A stretch of 64,000 bases of DNA from Extibacter muris. GTDB taxonomy: Bacteria; Bacillota; Clostridia; Lachnospirales; Lachnospiraceae. The stretch is taken from contig NZ_SMMX01000016.1 in the NCBI RefSeq assembly GCF_004345005.1, positions 1 to 64,000 on the forward strand, given 5' to 3'. Position 1 is the stretch's first letter. Each line of letters opens with the position of its first letter. The notes beneath the pieces are model-generated. The model did no database searches. It saw nothing but the letters and a program-made list of their open reading frames with translations, and was not told where the DNA came from. Below are positions 59,741 to 64,000 of the stretch, piece after piece. The translations under genes and the position numbers were made by a program.

Positions 59741-62020
59741 ATGGTGAAATTATACGATAAAGGTGTCTATCTGCTGAACGGTACAGAGATTGAGGAAGAT
59801 GTAAATGCAGTGGCTGCCAGAACAGGACAGGCCGTATCACAGGAAGATGCAGCTAAGAATACGATGGCTTACAAGATACTGGCTGAACATAATACTTCCG
59901 GCAGTATGGACCGCCTGCAGATCAAGTTTGATAAACTTACATCCCACGATATTACCTTTGTGGGAATTATCCAGACGGCAAGGGCGTCCGGGCTTGAGCG
60001 CTTTCCAATTCCATACGTCCTGACAAACTGCCATAATTCTCTGTGCGCGGTGGGTGGTACGATCAATGAGGATGACCACATGTTCGGGCTTACCTGCGCT
60101 AAGAAGTACGGCGGTGTATATGTGCCGCCTCATCAGGCGGTCATCCATCAATATGCCCGCGAGATGCTTGCCGGCGGCGGAAAGATGATACTTGGGTCGG
60201 ACAGCCATACGAGATATGGAGCGCTCGGTACGATGGCAATGGGCGAAGGCGGGCCGGAACTTGTGAAGCAGCTGCTGGAAAAGACTTATGATATCAATAT
60301 GCCGGGCGTTGTGGGTATCTATCTGGACGGAGAGCCTGCAAAGGGGGTAGGCCCTCAAGACGTGGCGCTTGCCATCATCGGAGCCACATTTGCCAACGGA
60401 TATGTTAATAATAAAGTGATGGAATTTGTCGGTCCGGGCGTGGATAAGCTGAGTGCAGACTTCCGGATCGGGATAGATGTCATGACGACAGAGACGACAT
60501 GCCTTTCTTCCATATGGAAGACAGACAGCAAGATTGAAGAGTTCTATGAGATACACGGCAGGGCAGAAGACTACAGGGAGCTGAATCCTGGGTCCGTCGC
60601 ATATTATGACGGCATGGTATATGTAGATTTGAGTGAAATAAAGCCTATGATCGCGATGCCGTTCCATCCTTCCAACGTGTATACGATTGACGAAGTGAAT
60701 GCCAATCTGGAAGATGTGCTCCACGATGTGGAACAGAAGGCGCTGGTAAGCCTGGACGGTGCGGTAGAGTATAGTCTACAGGATAAGATCGTGGACGGGC
60801 GGCTGTATGTGGAACAGGGAATCATCGCCGGATGTGCCGGCGGCGGTTTTGAGAATATATGTGCGGCGGCAGATATCATACGCGGAAAATATATCGGGGC
60901 CGATGAATTTACGTTCAGCGTATATCCGGCAAGTACGCCTATATACATGGAACTTGTCAAGAACGGCGCCGTGGCAGATCTTATGCAGGCGGGTACAATC
61001 GTGAAGACGGCATTCTGCGGACCGTGTTTCGGGGCAGGGGACACGCCGGCCAATCATGCGTTCTCCATCCGCCACTCAACGAGAAACTTCCCGAACAGAG
61101 AAGGGTCTAAGCTGCAGAGCGGCCAGATATCATCCGTGGCGCTTATGGATGCGAGGTCCATCGCGGCTACTGCGGCGAACAAAGGTTACCTCACTTCAGC
61201 AACAGATATGGATGTAGAATATAAAGGGCTGAAGTACCACTTTGATAAAGAAATATATGCCAACAGAGTATTTGACAGCAAGGGAAAGGCAGATCCTTCT
61301 GTAGAGATCAAGTTTGGCCCTAATATCAAGGACTGGCCTGAGATGCCTGCGCTGCCGGAAAACCTTGTGCTCAAGGTAGTGGCAGAGATCCACGACCCGG
61401 TAACGACGACAGACGAGCTTATACCGTCCGGCGAGACCTCTTCCTACCGTTCCAATCCGCTCGGCCTGGCAGAATTTACCCTGTCCAGGAAAGACCCGGC
61501 TTATGTAGGGCGGGCGAAAGAGGTGCAGAAGGCACAGAAAGCGATCGAGGCCGGCACGTGTCCGCTCGACGTAGTCGATGAGCTGAAGCCGGTGATGGCG
61601 GAAGTGCGGAAGAGATTTCCGGAAGCCGGAGAAGGGAACATAGGCGTGGGAAGTACGATATTTGCCGTGAAGCCAGGCGACGGCTCTGCCAGAGAGCAGG
61701 CGGCATCCTGCCAGAAAGTGTTGGGAGGATGGGCCAATATTGCCAATGAATATGCCACAAAGAGGTACCGCTCTAATCTAATCAACTGGGGAATGCTTCC
61801 ATTTATCACGAAGGAAGGGCATCAGAGCCTGAACTTCAAGAACGGTGACTACATCTTTGTACCTGGCATCAAAAAAGCGATTGAAGATAAGACGCCTGAC
61901 TTCAAGGCATATGTAGTCAATGGAGGGCTAAAGGAAATCACTCTGAGCGTAGGCGATATGACAGATGCCGAACGTGAAATCATCCTGAAAGGATGCCTGA
62001 TTAATTATTACAAAGGCTAG
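59741..62020 (+). CDS. Aconitase-superfamily hydratase (YbhJ-like)
   Basis: A 759-residue protein with the aconitase fold: the three N-terminal domains, a linker and the swivelling domain 4 (about 590-759). Cluster ligands are C365 (AGCAGGG) and C426/C429 ([10 protein letters not shown]), consistent with a 4Fe-4S centre. [19 protein letters not shown] carries the active-site serine/histidine region. The sequence deviates from classical aconitase, which reads SCTN at the first ligand, and resembles the YbhJ group of putative hydratases. The substrate is probably a hydroxy-di- or tricarboxylate. It forms an operon with a CdaR-type regulator. Confidence 0.85.
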   Translation: MVKLYDKGVYLLNGTEIEEDVNAVAARTGQAVSQEDAAKNTMAYKILAEHNTSGSMDRLQIKFDKLTSHDITFVGIIQTARASGLERFPIPYVLTNCHNSLCAVGGTINEDDHMFGLTCAKKYGGVYVPPHQAVIHQYAREMLAGGGKMILGSDSHTRYGALGTMAMGEGGPELVKQLLEKTYDINMPGVVGIYLDGEPAKGVGPQDVALAIIGATFANGYVNNKVMEFVGPGVDKLSADFRIGIDVMTTETTCLSSIWKTDSKIEEFYEIHGRAEDYRELNPGSVAYYDGMVYVDLSEIKPMIAMPFHPSNVYTIDEVNANLEDVLHDVEQKALVSLDGAVEYSLQDKIVDGRLYVEQGIIAGCAGGGFENICAAADIIRGKYIGADEFTFSVYPASTPIYMELVKNGAVADLMQAGTIVKTAFCGPCFGAGDTPANHAFSIRHSTRNFPNREGSKLQSGQISSVALMDARSIAATAANKGYLTSATDMDVEYKGLKYHFDKEIYANRVFDSKGKADPSVEIKFGPNIKDWPEMPALPENLVLKVVAEIHDPVTTTDELIPSGETSSYRSNPLGLAEFTLSRKDPAYVGRAKEVQKAQKAIEAGTCPLDVVDELKPVMAEVRKRFPEAGEGNIGVGSTIFAVKPGDGSAREQAASCQKVLGGWANIANEYATKRYRSNLINWGMLPFITKEGHQSLNFKNGDYIFVPGIKKAIEDKTPDFKAYVVNGGLKEITLSVGDMTDAEREIILKGCLINYYKG

Positions 62021-62023
62021 AAA

Positions 62024-62086
62024 GGGACACCCTTAAATTAATTGGGGACGGAGGTTTTTTAATTTTCCTCCGTCCCCAATTAATTT
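62024..62086. repeat. Palindromic element 6 (GGGACGG family)
   Basis: Perfect 20-base arms (62035-62054 and 62067-62086) contain AATTGGGGACGGAGG, with a T/A-rich loop. GGGACACCC (62024-62032) precedes it, matching the outer arms of elements 1 and 2. It lies between the hydratase and the third ECF sigma gene and can serve as a terminator. Confidence 0.85.
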
Positions 62087-62184
62087 TTTATCTTTTTGAC
62101 GCAACAGCCGGGGGTGTTTTTGACTCTTATTTATATCACAGGTATTAGGAAAAGATATTGTCATATCTCATGGGAGGGCAGGAT

Positions 62185-62667
62185 ATGAAGTGTGATACAA
62201 GCACGTTTGCACAGTTGTACAAGACGGTTTACCAGGATCTGTACCGGTTTGCCCTGTGCCTGATGAAGGACGGGCATGACGCGGAGGATGCAGTCAGCGA
62301 AGCGGTGGTTTCCGCCTTTGAAAATATCGGGAAACTTCGGAAAGCGGAGTCGTTCAAGAGCTGGATATTTACCATTCTGGCCAATGTATGCAAGAGAAAG
62401 CTCAGGAAGGATGCCAAACACAAAAGCAGCGAACAGTCTTTTGGAATGTACGAAGATGCTGCAGGGAGGCAGCCTGACTATGGGCTGGCGCTGGACGTAA
62501 AACAGGCGTTTTTTGTATTGGATGAGGAAGAGCAGCTAGTCATCGGCCTGTCAGTGTTCGGCGGTTACAACAGCGCTGAAATCGGATCCATGCTGAGCCT
62601 GAATGCCAGCACGGTGCGATCTAAGAGGAAGAGGGCGCTGGAGAAGATGGAATGTGTGCTTAGATAA
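62185..62667 (+). CDS. RNA polymerase sigma factor, ECF type
   Basis: A 160-residue ECF sigma factor. Region 2 has YRFALCLMKDGHDAEDAVSE and SFKSWIFTILANVCKRKLRK. Region 4 has LDEEEQLVIGLSVFGGYNSA and IGSMLSLNASTVRSKRKRAL. ATG 62185 has GGGAGGG about 8 bases upstream; an earlier in-frame start lacks a site. It is followed 27 bases later by a membrane-anchored beta-propeller protein, a known neighbour of such factors. Confidence 0.88.
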   Translation: MKCDTSTFAQLYKTVYQDLYRFALCLMKDGHDAEDAVSEAVVSAFENIGKLRKAESFKSWIFTILANVCKRKLRKDAKHKSSEQSFGMYEDAAGRQPDYGLALDVKQAFFVLDEEEQLVIGLSVFGGYNSAEIGSMLSLNASTVRSKRKRALEKMECVLR

Positions 62668-62694
62668 TGTGATATGAATGAAAGGGGCATCGAT

Positions 62695-64000
62695 ATGGAT
62701 AAAAGGGAACAAGACATCGTGACAAAGATTGATGAAAAGACGAAAGACACCAGGACGCCGGATGGCTTACGCCCTGATGCGGTGGAAAAGATGCTGGAAG
62801 CCCATAATCAGAAGGCCAGAAGATGGAGCCCGGTCAGGATTGCCGGCCTTGTGGCAGCGTGCCTCGTGCTGGCAGCGGGGGTGTCCGCGGCCGTCATGTG
62901 GAACGGCGGAGGTACTGGCAAGGTCCAGACAGAACAAAAATCTGCCGAAGGCGGCGGAATGATAGCATCAGCAAAGGATTATGACCAGATATATTCCTAT
63001 ATTGAGAATTACAATAAGCAGCAGAAAAATACGGAAGCGGCATATGGGGTGCAGGAAAGCCAAGAAATAGCCACAGAAGATTCTTCCGCCAAGTCTGCAG
63101 ACAGTGCCGCGGCACAGATGAGCAAGTCCGATGCAGATGCGGCCGCCAGTGCATACTCTTCTACGAACGTCAGGCAGGAAGGGGTAGATGAGGCAGATAC
63201 GTCCAAAACAGACGGAAAATATCTCTATGTACTCAAGGACAGCCGTCAGGAAATCGCAGTTGTAGAGGCAAAGGGAGGCTCTCTCAAAGAATTTGGTAGC
63301 ATAAGTGCGGAAAAGGGGACGTCTATAGAAGAATTCTATCTGAACCCGGAAAAGAAGCGGCTGGTCATGGTCTGCAGCAGGACAGAAGGGGACGGAAACC
63401 TGTTACGGAATATGGACGGCAGCACATCGACAGAAGCAGTGACCTACGACGTGGCAGACCCTTCAGAGCCTGCGGAGCTGGGCAGAATACGTCAGAGCGG
63501 CTCCTACAGTTCATCCAGGATGTCAGGTGATTACCTGTATCTGTTCAGCACGTACTACACCGGGACCGGCATATCACGGAAGGACGAGAAGTCTTTCGTG
63601 CCGCTTGTCAATGAAAAGCCGCTGGCGTTTGACGATATATACCTTCCGCCGGCAGATATGGGTAATATGTATGAAGTCGTAACAGCACTTGATATTGAGA
63701 ACCCGGATGTGATTACAGACAGCAAGGCCATCTTCTCCAAAGGCGGCGAGATATATGTGAGCAACGAGAATATCTATTATTATGAAAATGAATGGCAAGA
63801 GCCGGATAAAACAAGTACGACAGTACGCAAGATCGCATATAAGGACGGGAGGCTCAAGGCGGAGTCCCAAGGGACTTTTGACGGATATCTGAACGACTCG
63901 TTCTCTATCGATGAATATAAGGGTTATCTCAGGGTGGCAGTTACGGTAGGGGACACGAACGCTGTCTATGTCATGGATGATAAGCTGAAGGTCATCGGCT
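62695..64000 (+). CDS. Membrane-anchored beta-propeller protein (PF09826-like), 3' end cut by window
   Basis: At least 435 residues, running off the right edge. A cytoplasmic N-terminal segment (about 1-47) is followed by one membrane helix (IAGLVAACLVLAAGVSAAVM, about 48-68). A Ser/Ala/Asp-rich linker leads to the propeller domain, which begins with the family hallmark RQEGVDEADTSKTDGKYLYV. Blades such as YDVADPSEPAELGRI and GDYLYLFSTYYTG follow. The short cytoplasmic head could hold the upstream ECF sigma factor as an anti-sigma module; that is inference. AAAGGGG lies 7 bases before the ATG. Confidence 0.85.
   Translation, partial: MDKREQDIVTKIDEKTKDTRTPDGLRPDAVEKMLEAHNQKARRWSPVRIAGLVAACLVLAAGVSAAVMWNGGGTGKVQTEQKSAEGGGMIASAKDYDQIYSYIENYNKQQKNTEAAYGVQESQEIATEDSSAKSADSAAAQMSKSDADAAASAYSSTNVRQEGVDEADTSKTDGKYLYVLKDSRQEIAVVEAKGGSLKEFGSISAEKGTSIEEFYLNPEKKRLVMVCSRTEGDGNLLRNMDGSTSTEAVTYDVADPSEPAELGRIRQSGSYSSSRMSGDYLYLFSTYYTGTGISRKDEKSFVPLVNEKPLAFDDIYLPPADMGNMYEVVTALDIENPDVITDSKAIFSKGGEIYVSNENIYYYENEWQEPDKTSTTVRKIAYKDGRLKAESQGTFDGYLNDSFSIDEYKGYLRVAVTVGDTNAVYVMDDKLKVIG

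Overview
The window looks like part of the chromosome of a Gram-positive, spore-forming, strictly anaerobic gut Firmicute of the Lachnospiraceae type (Clostridium cluster XIVa, Dorea / Clostridium scindens-like). The evidence is sporulation genes (spoIID, a spoIIQ-like gene, cwlD, bofA), anaerobic oxidative-stress genes (rubrerythrin, reverse rubrerythrin, perR), strong GGAGG ribosome-binding sites, mid-range base composition and a Lachnospiraceae-style Tad pilus locus. The species is not determined. No rRNA, tRNA, CRISPR array, prophage or intact insertion sequence was seen.

Layout. 0.1-1.4 kb: an ECF-type sigma factor and a degenerate GGDEF membrane protein. 1.6-11 kb: a 2358-residue repeat-rich surface protein, a 63-residue membrane protein, signal peptidase I and a D-Ala-D-Ala carboxypeptidase. 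11.1-17.7 kb: an isoleucine T-box with ileS, glycogen phosphorylase and a membrane protein. 17.7-19.4 kb: spoIID and a spoIIQ-like gene. 19.4-22.2 kb: a patch dense in long palindromes around a GIY-YIG protein, a hemolysin III homologue and an ECF-transporter S component. 21.5-23.3 kb: rubrerythrin, reverse rubrerythrin and perR with two PerR-type operators. 23.4-32.5 kb: an NlpC/P60 wall hydrolase with WalR-like boxes, a DnaA-box cluster, a DUF1858 protein, mecA, a GH18 protein, cwlD, a Sua5-type protein, upp, a dCMP deaminase, yaaL and bofA.

32.5-40.8 kb is one long operon for a Tad (tight adherence) type IV pilus: TadZ/CpaE-like, TadA/CpaF, TadB, TadC, Flp pilin, DUF5702 protein, two TadE-like pseudopilins, prepilin peptidase and a DUF6382 protein. 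40.8-49.8 kb: rhomboid protease, soluble histidine kinase, HIT protein, a second ECF sigma factor, murG, an AT-rich patch with a DUF4367 protein and a small secreted protein, a TSCPD protein, mtnN, a membrane protein and pgi. 49.8-54.8 kb is a compact operon (yaaO-like, holB, ricT, trmN6-like, rsmI) matching a block that lies close to oriC in Bacillus. 55-64 kb: sugar ABC ATPase, coiled-coil protein, MATE exporter, CdaR-type regulator with an aconitase-family hydratase, and a third ECF sigma factor with a membrane-anchored beta-propeller protein cut by the window end.

The features that the gene list does not explain best are: a dispersed family of nested palindromes (inner arms GGGACGGAGG, outer arms GGGACAC or GGGACAGGG), including a perfect 86-bp palindrome at 19840-19925; four DnaA-box-like 9-mers in two tandem pairs far from any dnaA; a TadE-like protein carrying two His/Cys modules; a base-composition mosaic inside the giant surface gene; a spoIID ribosome-binding site buried in a hairpin; and a probable leaderless transcript for the Sua5-type gene.
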